From Oxalicibacterium faecigallinarum (lineage in GTDB: Bacteria > Pseudomonadota > Gammaproteobacteria > Burkholderiales > Burkholderiaceae_D), in NCBI RefSeq assembly GCF_014635705.1, contig NZ_BMDI01000001.1, positions 1,566,008-1,630,007 on the forward strand: a stretch of 64,000 nucleotides of DNA, read 5' to 3'. Both the position numbers and the translations under genes were made by a program. Below the pieces are notes generated by a model. The model made no database searches, was not told where the DNA came from, and was given only the letters and a program-made list of their open reading frames with translations. This document shows positions 43,401 to 52,842 of this stretch, in pieces; the first letter of the stretch is position 1; each line of letters opens with the position of its first letter.

Positions 43401-46400
43401 ATGAGTGACGCACCGACCATCGATCGGCAAGCTTTCAAACGCATCCTGACGCGCAACATTACCTTGCCACTTGCAGCCGGCGTACTGAGTGCTGGTGTTT
43501 TCATCGCACTGATTGTTTATCTGCTGACCGTACTTGAATGGGTGGAACACACGGATCGCGTGATTGCCAATGCCAACGAAACCAGCAAGCTGGTTGTCGA
43601 CATGGAGAGCGGCATGCGCGGCTTCATCCTGACTGGCGACGAAGCCTTCCTCTCCCCCTTTGATATCGCCAAGGCCAAGGTCATTCCGGAAACCCAAAAG
43701 CTGATGGAACTGGTCAAGGACAATCCGACGCAGGTTGATCGTCTGACGCGTATTCTCGCCATTCATAATGAATGGAATAACTTTGCCCTATCGGTGATCG
43801 AACTGCGTCGTACCGATAACGATCTGCGCGATATTGCCGCGATCATTCGCAGCGGCCGCGGCAAACTGCAATTTGACGAAATTCGCCGTGAATTTCGCAA
43901 CTTCCTTGAACTGGAAAACACCTTGCGCGAACAGCGCAGCGATGATGCCAAACGCATCACGGTGGTGGTGGTGGGGATCTATCTGACGCTCAGCGTACTC
44001 CTCAGCCTCCTGCTCGCCTACTTTGGCCGACGCGAACTCGTTCGTCTGGCCGATACCTATGGCAACGCATTAACGCAATATCAAGCTCATGCCGCCGTGT
44101 TGGAACAACAGGCTTGGCTGCGTACCGGCCAGTCGCAACTGGCAGAACAGAATGTCGGCCATATGGCGTTGCCCCTACTTGGCCGTACCGTGCTGAGCTT
44201 TCTTGGTCAGTACATTGAGACAGCGGTTGCCGCCCTGTATGTGCGCGAAGAAGACGGCTCGCTACATCGTGTGGCAACCTATGGCTTCAGCAAGGAAAAC
44301 GAGGGGATCGGTCAGGTCATCAGCAGTGAAGAGACACTGGTTGGCCAGGCAGCCAGCGGCAAGAAAATCATCCGCATCGATAACGTGCCGGACAATCATC
44401 TGAAAGTCACAACCGGTCTGGGCAACAGCAAGCCACGCCATGTGATTCTGGCACCGATCAATCACGAAGGCACTGTCAACGGCGTCGTTGAACTGGGTTT
44501 CCTGCACACTCCCCGCGAACGCGATCTCGAATTTCTGCAATTGATGTCATCGAGTCTGGGTATGGCGGTAGAGGCTGCGTTGTACCGCCGTCGCCTGCAG
44601 GATCTGCTTGCCGAGACACAGCAACTCAACGAAGAGCTGCAAGTGCAGCAGGAAGAGCTGCGCACGGCCAATGAGGAACTGGAAGAGCAATCACGTGTAC
44701 TGGAAGAGTCACAAGTCAATCTGGAAAATCAAAAGGCCGAACTGGAGCAAACCAACGAACAACTCGCCGAACAGGCACTGTCGCTCGATCAGAAAAATAC
44801 GGCTTTGCTGGATGCTCGTGCCGAACTCGAAGTGCGCGCACAGGATTTGCTGCGAGCAAGTCGTTACAAGTCAGAGTTTCTCGCCAACATGTCGCACGAG
44901 TTGCGCACACCACTGAACAGTTCGCTCATTCTAGCCAAGCTACTGGCAGACAATACGCATGGCAATTTGAACGAAGAACAGGTCAGATTCGCCAAAACCA
45001 TCTACTCTGCAGGTAATGATCTGCTCAATCTGATCAACGATATTCTCGACATTTCCAAAGTTGAGGCCGGCAAACTCGACCTTGTGCCTGAAGATATCCC
45101 GCTGCATCGTCTGGCAGAGAGTTTGCAGATGATCTTCGAGCCGCTGGCAACACAAAAGCAACTGGCTTTTGAAATCCGCATGGATCGCAACACGCCACTG
45201 TCGATCCATACCGATCATCAGCGCCTCGAACAGATTCTCAAAAACCTGCTGTCCAATGCCGTTAAGTTCACCGACAGCGGCAAGGTGTCGCTTACGATTG
45301 CCGGAACCGACGACAATCGGGTGGTTTTTGCCGTCACCGATTCCGGTATCGGCATCGCCAAAGAAGAGCAGGACATCATCTTCGAAGCCTTCCGTCAGGC
45401 AGACGGCACAACCAGCCGCAAATATGGCGGTACCGGACTTGGGTTATCGATTTCACGTGACCTGGCCGCCCTGCTGGGCGGTAGCATCCAGGTGGAAAGT
45501 GTGCCGGGTCAGGGTAGTACCTTTACCCTCACGCTACCTACCGTCATGCAAAGTCATTCGTCCGACATCATGCACGTGCCGGCAGCTGCACCCGCGATGG
45601 CGATACCGGCCAAGCCAGCGGCACCAACGCCACCGGCCATTACCATCCCGACCTTTGCCGATGACCGTGACAGCGACAAGAACAGTGCCCGCACCGTACT
45701 TGTGATTGAAGACGATGTATCGTTCGCACGCATTCTGTACGATCTGGCGCATGAAACAAACTATCGCTGCCTTGTTGCTCATGGCGCGGCAGATGGGTTG
45801 CATGCGGCGGTCACCTTCAAACCGAATGCCATTCTGCTGGACATGGGATTGCCGGACGGTTCCGGCATGACGGTACTGCAGGCGCTCAAGAGCAATTCCG
45901 ATACCCGTCATATTCCGGTGCATATCGTTTCTGCGTCAGATCGTAGCGAAGTGGCATTGCAACTGGGTGCCGTCGGCTATGTGATCAAGCCGACTACCCG
46001 CGAACAGTTGAAGAATGTCTTCCAAAAACTGGAAACGAAATTTTCGCAATCAACCAAGCATGTGTTGCTGGTCGAAGATGATCAGCGACAACGCGAAAGC
46101 GTTACACAGTTGATCATGGACGACGATGTCACGATCACCGCGGTCGAATCCGGCGAAGAGGCATTAGCATTGCTGCGCACGACGATTTTTGATTGCATGA
46201 TCATCGATTTGAAACTGCCGGACATGCAAGGCGAGCAACTGTTGCAACGCATGTCGGCGGAGGAAATCTGTTCTTTCCCGCCGGTTATTGTCTACACGGG
46301 CCGCAATCTGACGCGTGATGAAGAGGCCGATCTGCTCAAGTATTCGCGCTCCATCATTATCAAGGGCGCACGCTCACCGGAGCGCTTGCTGGATGAGGTA

Positions 46401-46871
46401 ACGCTCTTCCTGCACAAGGTTGAATCGGAACTGTCAGCAGAACGCCAGAGCATGTTGCGTACCGTGCGTAGTCGTGACCGCGTGTTCGAAGACCGTCGTA
46501 TCCTGATCGTCGACGATGACGTGCGCAACATCTTTGCCCTGACAAGTGCGCTGGAACAACGCGGTGCGCATATCGAAGTGGCCCGTAACGGCTTTGAGGC
46601 GATCAGCAAACTCGACAGCGTGAGCGACATTGATCTGGTTCTGATGGACATCATGATGCCGGGCATGGACGGACTGGAAGCCACGCGTCGCATTCGCGCC
46701 GATGCGCGCTTCCAGAAACTGCCGATCATTGCCGTCACGGCGAAGGCGATGAAAGATGATCAGGAACAATGTCTGCAAGCAGGTGCTTCCGATTACATGG
46801 CCAAGCCAATTGATCTTGATCGCCTGTACTCGTTACTGCGCGTCTGGATGCCAGGACTGGAACGTCTATAA
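43401..46871 (+). CDS. Hybrid sensor histidine kinase: CHASE3-GAF-HK-three receivers
   Basis: A 1156-residue membrane kinase. Helix 1 ~22-44, CHASE3 periplasmic domain (MESGMRGFILTGDEAFL near 66), helix 2 ~187-207, GAF domain ~240-385, an acidic coiled coil rich in Gln/Glu/Leu ~395-485, HisKA with MSHELRTPLNSS (His ~498), ATPase with GGTGLGLSI (~678), then three receivers with phospho-Asp near 812 (LLDMGLPDGSGM), 934 (IIDLKLPDMQGE) and 1080 (LMDIMMPGMDGLE). GGAAG precedes the ATG. Its stop overlaps the cheR start (TAATG). The coupling to CheR/CheB suggests it is integrated with receptor methylation signalling. Confidence 0.93.
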   Translation: MSDAPTIDRQAFKRILTRNITLPLAAGVLSAGVFIALIVYLLTVLEWVEHTDRVIANANETSKLVVDMESGMRGFILTGDEAFLSPFDIAKAKVIPETQKLMELVKDNPTQVDRLTRILAIHNEWNNFALSVIELRRTDNDLRDIAAIIRSGRGKLQFDEIRREFRNFLELENTLREQRSDDAKRITVVVVGIYLTLSVLLSLLLAYFGRRELVRLADTYGNALTQYQAHAAVLEQQAWLRTGQSQLAEQNVGHMALPLLGRTVLSFLGQYIETAVAALYVREEDGSLHRVATYGFSKENEGIGQVISSEETLVGQAASGKKIIRIDNVPDNHLKVTTGLGNSKPRHVILAPINHEGTVNGVVELGFLHTPRERDLEFLQLMSSSLGMAVEAALYRRRLQDLLAETQQLNEELQVQQEELRTANEELEEQSRVLEESQVNLENQKAELEQTNEQLAEQALSLDQKNTALLDARAELEVRAQDLLRASRYKSEFLANMSHELRTPLNSSLILAKLLADNTHGNLNEEQVRFAKTIYSAGNDLLNLINDILDISKVEAGKLDLVPEDIPLHRLAESLQMIFEPLATQKQLAFEIRMDRNTPLSIHTDHQRLEQILKNLLSNAVKFTDSGKVSLTIAGTDDNRVVFAVTDSGIGIAKEEQDIIFEAFRQADGTTSRKYGGTGLGLSISRDLAALLGGSIQVESVPGQGSTFTLTLPTVMQSHSSDIMHVPAAAPAMAIPAKPAAPTPPAITIPTFADDRDSDKNSARTVLVIEDDVSFARILYDLAHETNYRCLVAHGAADGLHAAVTFKPNAILLDMGLPDGSGMTVLQALKSNSDTRHIPVHIVSASDRSEVALQLGAVGYVIKPTTREQLKNVFQKLETKFSQSTKHVLLVEDDQRQRESVTQLIMDDDVTITAVESGEEALALLRTTIFDCMIIDLKLPDMQGEQLLQRMSAEEICSFPPVIVYTGRNLTRDEEADLLKYSRSIIIKGARSPERLLDEVTLFLHKVESELSAERQSMLRTVRSRDRVFEDRRILIVDDDVRNIFALTSALEQRGAHIEVARNGFEAISKLDSVSDIDLVLMDIMMPGMDGLEATRRIRADARFQKLPIIAVTAKAMKDDQEQCLQAGASDYMAKPIDLDRLYSLLRVWMPGLERL

Positions 46872-47689
46872 TGCCGGCCAGCAGCATCGATATCGAGATT
46901 CGCCTCCTGATCGAGGCGATCTACCTCAAATACAGTTACGACTTCCGTAACTATTCCGGCGCGTCACAGAAGCGGCGCGTGCTGCATGCCTTGCCGCACC
47001 TGCAATGCAGCACCATTTCGGAATTGCAGGCGCGTGTATTGCACGATCCGACCGCATTCATGCAGTTGCTGCAGTTCCTGACGATCCCCGTCAGTGAGAT
47101 GTTTCGCGATCCTTTGTACTTTCTGAGTTTGCGCCAGCAGGTCGTCCCGTTTCTCAAAACCTATCCATCACTCAAGATCTGGGTCGCTGGTTGCAGCACG
47201 GGTGAAGAAATCTATTCCATGGCGATCATGCTCAAGGAAGAAGGTCTGCTGGATCGCTCGCTCATTTACGCCACTGATATCAATCCGGTGTCACTGGAGA
47301 AAGCGCGCAAGGGCGTGTTCCCTCTCGAGAAGATGCGCGCCTACACGGCCAACTATCAACAGGCCGGTGGGAAGGCATCTTTCTCCGACTATTACACGGC
47401 CGGCTACGAAGCTGCACTTTTCGATAAATCGCTTTGCGAGAATGTCAGTTTTGCCGATCACAGTCTGGCAACCGATGCGGTATTTTCGGAAACCCATCTG
47501 GTGTGCTGTCGCAATGTGCTGATCTATTTCAATCGTCAGCTGCAGGAGCGTGCACTGGGCCTGTTCCATGACTCACTCTGCCATCGTGGTTTTCTTGGAT
47601 TGGGTAGCAAGGAGAGCATCGATTTCTCCGATTACGCCACGCGTTTCGAGCCTCTTGACAAAACCCAACGTATCTACCGGAAACTGTGA
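46871..47689 (+). CDS. cheR: CheR-type protein-glutamate methyltransferase
   Basis: A 272-residue CheR. It methylates receptor glutamates with S-adenosylmethionine. The N-terminal helical domain (LIEAIYLKYSYDFRNYSGASQKRRV) precedes the SAM-binding core (KIWVAGCSTGEEIYSMAIML, YATDINPVSLEKARKGVF, DAVFSETHLVCCRNVLIYF). A beta subdomain for binding a receptor pentapeptide is plausible around residues 155-185. It shares one base with the kinase gene and is followed two bases later by the CheB gene. Confidence 0.94.
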   Translation: MPASSIDIEIRLLIEAIYLKYSYDFRNYSGASQKRRVLHALPHLQCSTISELQARVLHDPTAFMQLLQFLTIPVSEMFRDPLYFLSLRQQVVPFLKTYPSLKIWVAGCSTGEEIYSMAIMLKEEGLLDRSLIYATDINPVSLEKARKGVFPLEKMRAYTANYQQAGGKASFSDYYTAGYEAALFDKSLCENVSFADHSLATDAVFSETHLVCCRNVLIYFNRQLQERALGLFHDSLCHRGFLGLGSKESIDFSDYATRFEPLDKTQRIYRKL

Positions 47690-47691
47690 CC

Positions 47692-48285
47692 ATGACAGAT
47701 CAACCCGCTACCGCTCGTCATGCTGTCGATGCCATTGTCATCGGTGCATCTGCTGGTGGCATTGACGCACTGCTCAAGATCCTTTCCGGCCTGCGACAGG
47801 ATTACCGCTTGCCAGTAATCGTCGTGTTGCACCTGCGTGACGACCGCGACAGCAGATTGGCTGAAGTGTTTAGTCAGCACGTCGGCATGACGGTAAAACA
47901 GGCACAGGATAAGGAACCTGTTTCGGCGGGCGTACTCTACTTCGCAGGACCCGGCTATCATCTATCAATCGAAACGGATTTCCGTTTTTCGTTGAGTGGT
48001 GAAGATCCTGTCCATTTTTCACGACCGGCCATCGATCTTTTGATGTCCTCTGCCGCCGATGCCTACGGCAATCGTCTGGCCGGTATTTTGCTGACGGGTG
48101 CCAACGAAGATGGCGCGGACGGTTTGGCCAGCATCAAGGCCGCCGGTGGCCTGACCATCGTGCAAGACCCGCAGGAAGCACAGGTTTCCGTCATGCCGCA
48201 GGCCGCCATCCGTCGCCGCCTGCCCGATCATATTCTCCGCCTGCAGGAAATCAGGCAGCTGCTAACCGAACTGGGACAATCCTGA
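47692..48285 (+). CDS. cheB: CheB-type methylesterase without receiver domain
   Basis: A 197-residue protein that is only the CheB catalytic domain. Catalytic Ser in VIGASAGGIDAL, His in VLHLRDDRDSRLAEVF, Asp in LLTGANEDGADGLASIKAAGG. Standard chemotaxis CheB is about 350 residues with an N-terminal receiver that controls activity; that receiver is missing here. I start at the ATG at 47692, two bases after the cheR stop (the GTG at 47686 overlaps it). Its stop shares a base with the next start. Regulation must come from partners, perhaps the receivers of the two kinases in the operon. Confidence 0.92.
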   Translation: MTDQPATARHAVDAIVIGASAGGIDALLKILSGLRQDYRLPVIVVLHLRDDRDSRLAEVFSQHVGMTVKQAQDKEPVSAGVLYFAGPGYHLSIETDFRFSLSGEDPVHFSRPAIDLLMSSAADAYGNRLAGILLTGANEDGADGLASIKAAGGLTIVQDPQEAQVSVMPQAAIRRRLPDHILRLQEIRQLLTELGQS

Positions 48286-49463
48286 TGCCTACGCAAAACA
48301 AGTCGAAGTTACTGATCGTCGATGATCTGCAGGAAAATTTGCTGGCCCTGTCGGAAATCATCAAACAGGACGATCGCACGATCTATCAGGCTTCTTCGGG
48401 TGAAGAAGCGCTGTTTCTTTTGCTTGAACATGAATTTGCCCTCGCCATCCTTGATGTCAACATGCCCGAGATGGATGGTTTTGAACTTGCCGAGCTGATG
48501 CGCAGTACCGAAAAAACCAGGCACGTGCCAATCGTTTTTGTCAGCGCTGCCGGCAAGGAACAGAACTACGCGTTCAAAGGTTACGAGACCGGCGCAGTGG
48601 ATTTTCTGCACAAGCCGCTCGATATCTGCGCGGTACGCAGCAAGGTCAATGTCTTTGTCTCCTTGTATCAGCAACGCAATCAGGTCAAGCATCAGGTCGA
48701 GGCACTGGAGAAAAGCCGGCAGGAACTGCATGCCACGCAGGCGGAGTTGCAACGCTCGCTGCGCATGCGTGACGAGTTCATGTCCATGGTCGCACACGAA
48801 CTGCGCACCCCGCTCAACACGCTGTTTCTCGAAACACAGATGCGCAAGATGCAACTGGAAAAAGGCAAACTCGATGCTTTCAGCGAACCACAATTGCAAC
48901 GTATGGTGGCGCGAGATGAACGCCAGATCAAAAGCATGGTGCGTCTGATCGACGACATGGTTGACGTCTCGCGTATCCGCAGCGGCAAGCTGTCGATCCG
49001 TCCATCGGAAACAGAACTGTCTGCACTATTGCAACGTGTCGTCAGTGACCTGTCCCATCAGGCCAATAGTGCTGGCTGCGAGGTCACCCTGCATGCCGAC
49101 GTCAAAGCAAACGGTATCTGGGATGAGTTCCGTGTTGAGCAGGTGATCGTCAATCTGCTGACGAACGCCTTCCGTTATGGTGGCAGTAAGCCGGTGACGG
49201 TAACGCTGACGCGCAATGATAACGTTGCAGAAATCACGGTGCGCGATCAGGGCAATGGCATCACGCTGGCAGACCAGCATCGCATCTTTGAACCTTTTGA
49301 ACGTGCCAATACCAAGGTGGGTTCTGGCCTGGGTCTTGGCCTGTATATTGCGCGCCAGCTGGCAGAGGCACATGGCGGGTCACTGCAGGTGGAAAGCGCT
49401 TATGGAGAAGGCGCTGCCTTTACGCTTTCGTTGCCTTTTCGGAATGGTTTGATACAACAATAA
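48285..49463 (+). CDS. Receiver-histidine kinase fusion
   Basis: A 392-residue cytoplasmic protein with the reverse of the usual hybrid order: an N-terminal receiver (LLIVDDLQENLLALSEII, phospho-Asp in LAILDVNMPEMDGFEL), a short coiled linker (~125-155), HisKA with MVAHELRTPLNTLFLE (His ~172), and the ATPase with GSGLGLGLYIARQLAEAHGGS. Such proteins take phosphate from an upstream hybrid kinase and control their own kinase. It is the last gene of the cheR-cheB unit, coupled to cheB by a TGATG overlap. Confidence 0.92.
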   Translation: MPTQNKSKLLIVDDLQENLLALSEIIKQDDRTIYQASSGEEALFLLLEHEFALAILDVNMPEMDGFELAELMRSTEKTRHVPIVFVSAAGKEQNYAFKGYETGAVDFLHKPLDICAVRSKVNVFVSLYQQRNQVKHQVEALEKSRQELHATQAELQRSLRMRDEFMSMVAHELRTPLNTLFLETQMRKMQLEKGKLDAFSEPQLQRMVARDERQIKSMVRLIDDMVDVSRIRSGKLSIRPSETELSALLQRVVSDLSHQANSAGCEVTLHADVKANGIWDEFRVEQVIVNLLTNAFRYGGSKPVTVTLTRNDNVAEITVRDQGNGITLADQHRIFEPFERANTKVGSGLGLGLYIARQLAEAHGGSLQVESAYGEGAAFTLSLPFRNGLIQQ

Positions 49464-49547
49464 CAATGCGGTAATCACACGGAGCGGCTGCGACCAACGG
49501 TCGTAACCATCTTTGACATTACTTTAAAGAAAACTTGAGAACCCGGT

Positions 49548-49556
49548 TGCTATAAT
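49548..49556 (+). promoter_or_regulatory. Extended -10 promoter for the small secreted protein
   Basis: TGCTATAAT, a perfect extended -10, 39 bases before the ATG at 49595. No good -35 at 17 bases, as is usual for extended -10 promoters. Confidence 0.5.
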
Positions 49557-49594
49557 CAATTCATCACGAGATCAGAAACCATCCGGGTATCATC

Positions 49595-49879
49595 ATGCGT
49601 TATCTTCTATGCATCATTGCTGTTCTGATCAGCTTCCAGGCTGTTGCCGGTGATGCGCCACGTCGCAGCATCAGCAAGAATCCGCAGATCGCCATCCAGC
49701 TTTCCATCGCCAATCCGTGCCTGAATTCGCATTATGCCCATCTCAAGACCTGCCAAGGGCAACTCACGCAGCATGTCGTTGAAAGCACGCAGCAAATTCC
49801 TCTGCGCACCAGTACCGGCGAAATCGTGACGGAAACGCCATCCGGTTCTTATCTCGTTCGCACTACCGACTACTACTGA
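49595..49879 (+). CDS. Small secreted protein of unknown function
   Basis: A 94-residue protein with a clear signal peptide (MRYLLCIIAVLISFQAVAG, cut near the Gly/Asp), leaving about 75 residues with two Cys (NPCLNS and LKTCQG) that could form one disulfide in the periplasm. The C-terminus is polar and ends in Tyr-Tyr. An extended -10 promoter lies upstream. It lies between the kinase operon and the pilus operon and converges on the latter with only 6 bases between stops. No family recognised. Confidence 0.65.
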   Translation: MRYLLCIIAVLISFQAVAGDAPRRSISKNPQIAIQLSIANPCLNSHYAHLKTCQGQLTQHVVESTQQIPLRTSTGEIVTETPSGSYLVRTTDYY

Positions 49880-49885
49880 TCAGAT

Positions 49886-50368
49886 TCAGTCATACGTCAG
49901 CGTGACGACAATCGTATCCGCATAGGTGCCCGGCACCAGCGTCGTTTGCCCTGCGGTGATACGTCCATACGTATCGTATTTCACTGTCAGCGTTCCCAGC
50001 AGATTCAATAACACATTGCCTGAAACATTCGGCGCTCCCGTCGTGCCATCGCCCCATACCGTTGTGCGATTCGTATCGGAATAGATGTTGTAGTACAGAT
50101 TCCGCGTGCCGTTGATCATCTTGCGGTTAGTCAGTGTGCCGGCGCCACTACTGAGCGCAATCCGGAACGGAATCAACAAGCCTGCCGCACCATTACACGT
50201 CATCGTGACCGAGCCGGTCGCATCTTGCGCCAGTCCCGGCAAGGGATCGAATGAACCGAATGCAATCGGGGTCGCGGACACATTGCAACTGCAGAGTGGC
50301 GCAAGACACAGCGCAGATGCCTGTTGCGATAGTCCAAACAACAGACCGGCGAATATCCATTTTTTCAT
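49886..50368 (-). CDS. Spore coat U (SCPU) domain pilin-like protein, distal gene of Csu-like operon
   Basis: About 160 residues with signal peptide (ending near QQASA). The SCPU fold is visible: CNVSATPIAFGSFDP, GSVTMTCNG and the closing PGTYADTIVVTLTYD, whose beta strands are donated between subunits in archaic chaperone-usher pili. In the Acinetobacter Csu system the gene at this position is a two-domain tip adhesin of over 300 residues (CsuE); here only one domain is present. It starts two bases after the usher stop. Start taken at MKKWIFAGLL; six upstream codons are open. Confidence 0.88.
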   Translation of the reverse strand: MKKWIFAGLLFGLSQQASALCLAPLCSCNVSATPIAFGSFDPLPGLAQDATGSVTMTCNGAAGLLIPFRIALSSGAGTLTNRKMINGTRNLYYNIYSDTNRTTVWGDGTTGAPNVSGNVLLNLLGTLTVKYDTYGRITAGQTTLVPGTYADTIVVTLTYD

Positions 50369-50370
50369 GA

Positions 50371-52842
50371 TCAGTTTTCCTGACAAATCAATGTGCCCAG
50401 ATCGGCAACGGTTTCCGGTGCATCCTTCAATTCAACACCCAGCGTACAGGCACGTCTGCCAAAGGCCGACAAAGTGACGCGTTTATCCGCACTGCTGATG
50501 AATACCTTGCCGTCGAAACCGACGACCACTTCATTCTCAATGCCTGTCATGATCATCAACGTGCCCGGCGGCAGATTGGTACCATCACGATAGGTCATGC
50601 GCGCTACTGCCGAATACATGCGCCGTACCGGAAAGTCGATGGCAATCCCGCTGCGCATGGCTGGCGTGACATTGATTTCCAGATTATCAATCTCGGCATC
50701 GAACGGCAGATCCGCCTGATCCACGCTGACACGATTGCGCTGATAACCGCGCAATCCCGTAACGAAGGCATAGCCGTTGCGTCCGGTCGTTGCCACTTTC
50801 TGGTTATCCCGTAACACACTGACACCCGGATAGTCCCCAACCTTTACCACTGCAAAACTGTCGTCGATCTGACGCGTCGGATAAACGCCGCCTCCCAGAA
50901 AGGCAACCGAACCCGCCGCCCCCAGACGATAGGCACTCGACATGCCTTCGGCGCCAGCGACACCAGCCGTCAGACGCGAATAAGCATTGTTGAACGTACC
51001 GAGCGCGTTATAACGTCGTGCCGACCCTTCTTCCGCACTGATCTGATAACCGTAGCCGGGCCCGGTGGGCACATTGCGCTGCAATTGCAAGGCTGTGAAG
51101 GATTGCTCATCCTGCTTGGAATGAATCATCGACACGCTGTCGCGCAAACCCAGTGCGTGAATCAGCGTAAAGGCAATAGACGTCCCACGACTGTCGCCCA
51201 TTTGCCGGGTTGCCACAAGGCTGTAATAGGTGCGTGCGCCAATACTACGGCTATAGCTGACGGTTGCAATCCGATTGTCCTGATCCTGCCAGGTTGTCTG
51301 TTGCGCGTAACTCGCCCCCAGCCCGCCACCCATGAATGGCATACCGACACCGAGTGCAGTGGTCATTCTCGTGGTGCGCCCTTCGATCTCACCCAGTTGT
51401 GCAAACTCGCGACTGGCGTAACGTGTGCTCAAGTTGCCGCTGAAATCCGATGCCTGCCTTTCAAAGCTGAACCCCGATGACCAGCCATTGCCCGCATCGG
51501 AACGACTGCCCGCGCCTTGCAGACTCAGCGTGCCGGCCGTCCCCAACAACCAGGTTCCGCCAAGCGCCAGCATCTGCTGTGATGCCAGTACCTCGCCACG
51601 CAGTTCTCTGGTAAAGGTCGGTGAAATACCAAGCCGCTCGGTACCGGCGGCAAAGGTACGTCCGTAACGATTGCTCAGAAACCCGTAGTCTTCACGAATA
51701 CGTCCTGCCTCCAGAGAAAAATCGCGTAATCCGGGCTTCAGCAAAGACTGACTGGCGTAGTACGGCTGGGTGATGATTTGCTCGCGCCCGAGCACGTCAC
51801 GCACCGCCATGCGAATCTCCCCCTTACCCGTCACCAGTGGCACGTTGGCCAGATCGAAGGGACCAGCCGGCACATTGGCCTGTGAGCCATAGTTGTTGTT
51901 GATGTAAAGATCGAGCGTTGATGGCAATGCTGCCTCGCCACGAATGACAGGCAAGGCCAGTGTTGAAAATCCGGGTGTCAGCCCGAAGTTGGTTCCCCAG
52001 CGCACCCCGCCAAAGCGTACCGAACGACCTAGCGTGCCGCTTTGGCTGATCGCATCGCCCAGCCATATGCTCTGGCGGCGCTCAGGTATGTCGATGGTCC
52101 ACGTCGTATCCAGACGCACATTACTGTCGGCACCACCAATTGCATTCCCTCGATACAAGGCGGATTGCGATCCGGTTCCCCATTTACCGAAAACCGAAAG
52201 CGCATAGAAACCGGAGTAGCGTGTGCTGCCATTCGCGTGATCGGCTTGCATATCGTAGTTGAAGAAGCCGCCTGGCGGCGATTCTGTCACTGCAGGCGTA
52301 GCATCCCCTGTCAACGCCACCTTGTGCGCACTGAACGCGTCCGCACGCGCCACGATGACCAGCGTTTGGGTGCGGGTATCGACCTGCCATTTTAGAAAAG
52401 GCAGATCATTGAGCCGAATGTAGTTGACGCCATTGATGACAGCCTCGTGTGCTGACGATGCCGACATATTCCACGCTGCCAGATCCTGTCTGGAAACGGC
52501 CAGATCGTTATTGGCGAACTGTAAGGCCTCGATCGTATCGTCGCGCTCGATTCCGTTGATCGACACCGCGAGTACCAGTACTTCCGGTGGCGGGTCGGTC
52601 AGGACTTGCGCAGTCTGCATCGGAGCTAGCGCTTGCGGTGCGATGCGTACATTTGCCTGCGCCAGCGGTGGTGGCATGGTTTTCTTTCTCGAACCGGCTG
52701 TTGGCGAAGGAGGCATCTTCAACTCACGCGACAAAATCAGCTTCTTGTCTTCGTCCAGACGCACACCTTCCTCGCCTGTTGTCTGAGCACAAACAAGAGG
52801 CGAGGAAGCCGCCAGTACGGCAAGCAGACAGCATCGGCGCAT
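50371..52842 (-). CDS. Outer-membrane usher of archaic chaperone-usher pilus (CsuD-like)
   Basis: An 823-residue usher that forms the secretion pore and assembles pilin. Signal peptide at the start; the N-terminal region binds chaperone-pilin complexes; the barrel covers most of the protein with the typical NNNYGSQANVPAGPFDLANVPLVTGKGEIRM segment near residues 315-345 and a plug, and the C-terminal domain has VGFDGKVFISSADKRVTLSAFGRRAC. It abuts the chaperone gene exactly (TAGATG) and the distal pilin gene, so the operon is compact. Confidence 0.92.
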   Translation of the reverse strand: MRRCCLLAVLAASSPLVCAQTTGEEGVRLDEDKKLILSRELKMPPSPTAGSRKKTMPPPLAQANVRIAPQALAPMQTAQVLTDPPPEVLVLAVSINGIERDDTIEALQFANNDLAVSRQDLAAWNMSASSAHEAVINGVNYIRLNDLPFLKWQVDTRTQTLVIVARADAFSAHKVALTGDATPAVTESPPGGFFNYDMQADHANGSTRYSGFYALSVFGKWGTGSQSALYRGNAIGGADSNVRLDTTWTIDIPERRQSIWLGDAISQSGTLGRSVRFGGVRWGTNFGLTPGFSTLALPVIRGEAALPSTLDLYINNNYGSQANVPAGPFDLANVPLVTGKGEIRMAVRDVLGREQIITQPYYASQSLLKPGLRDFSLEAGRIREDYGFLSNRYGRTFAAGTERLGISPTFTRELRGEVLASQQMLALGGTWLLGTAGTLSLQGAGSRSDAGNGWSSGFSFERQASDFSGNLSTRYASREFAQLGEIEGRTTRMTTALGVGMPFMGGGLGASYAQQTTWQDQDNRIATVSYSRSIGARTYYSLVATRQMGDSRGTSIAFTLIHALGLRDSVSMIHSKQDEQSFTALQLQRNVPTGPGYGYQISAEEGSARRYNALGTFNNAYSRLTAGVAGAEGMSSAYRLGAAGSVAFLGGGVYPTRQIDDSFAVVKVGDYPGVSVLRDNQKVATTGRNGYAFVTGLRGYQRNRVSVDQADLPFDAEIDNLEINVTPAMRSGIAIDFPVRRMYSAVARMTYRDGTNLPPGTLMIMTGIENEVVVGFDGKVFISSADKRVTLSAFGRRACTLGVELKDAPETVADLGTLICQEN

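Noticed and set aside
49491-49503. CGACC-AAC-GGTCG as terminator of the kinase operon
   Set aside because: Short stem with no T-run on the plus strand.
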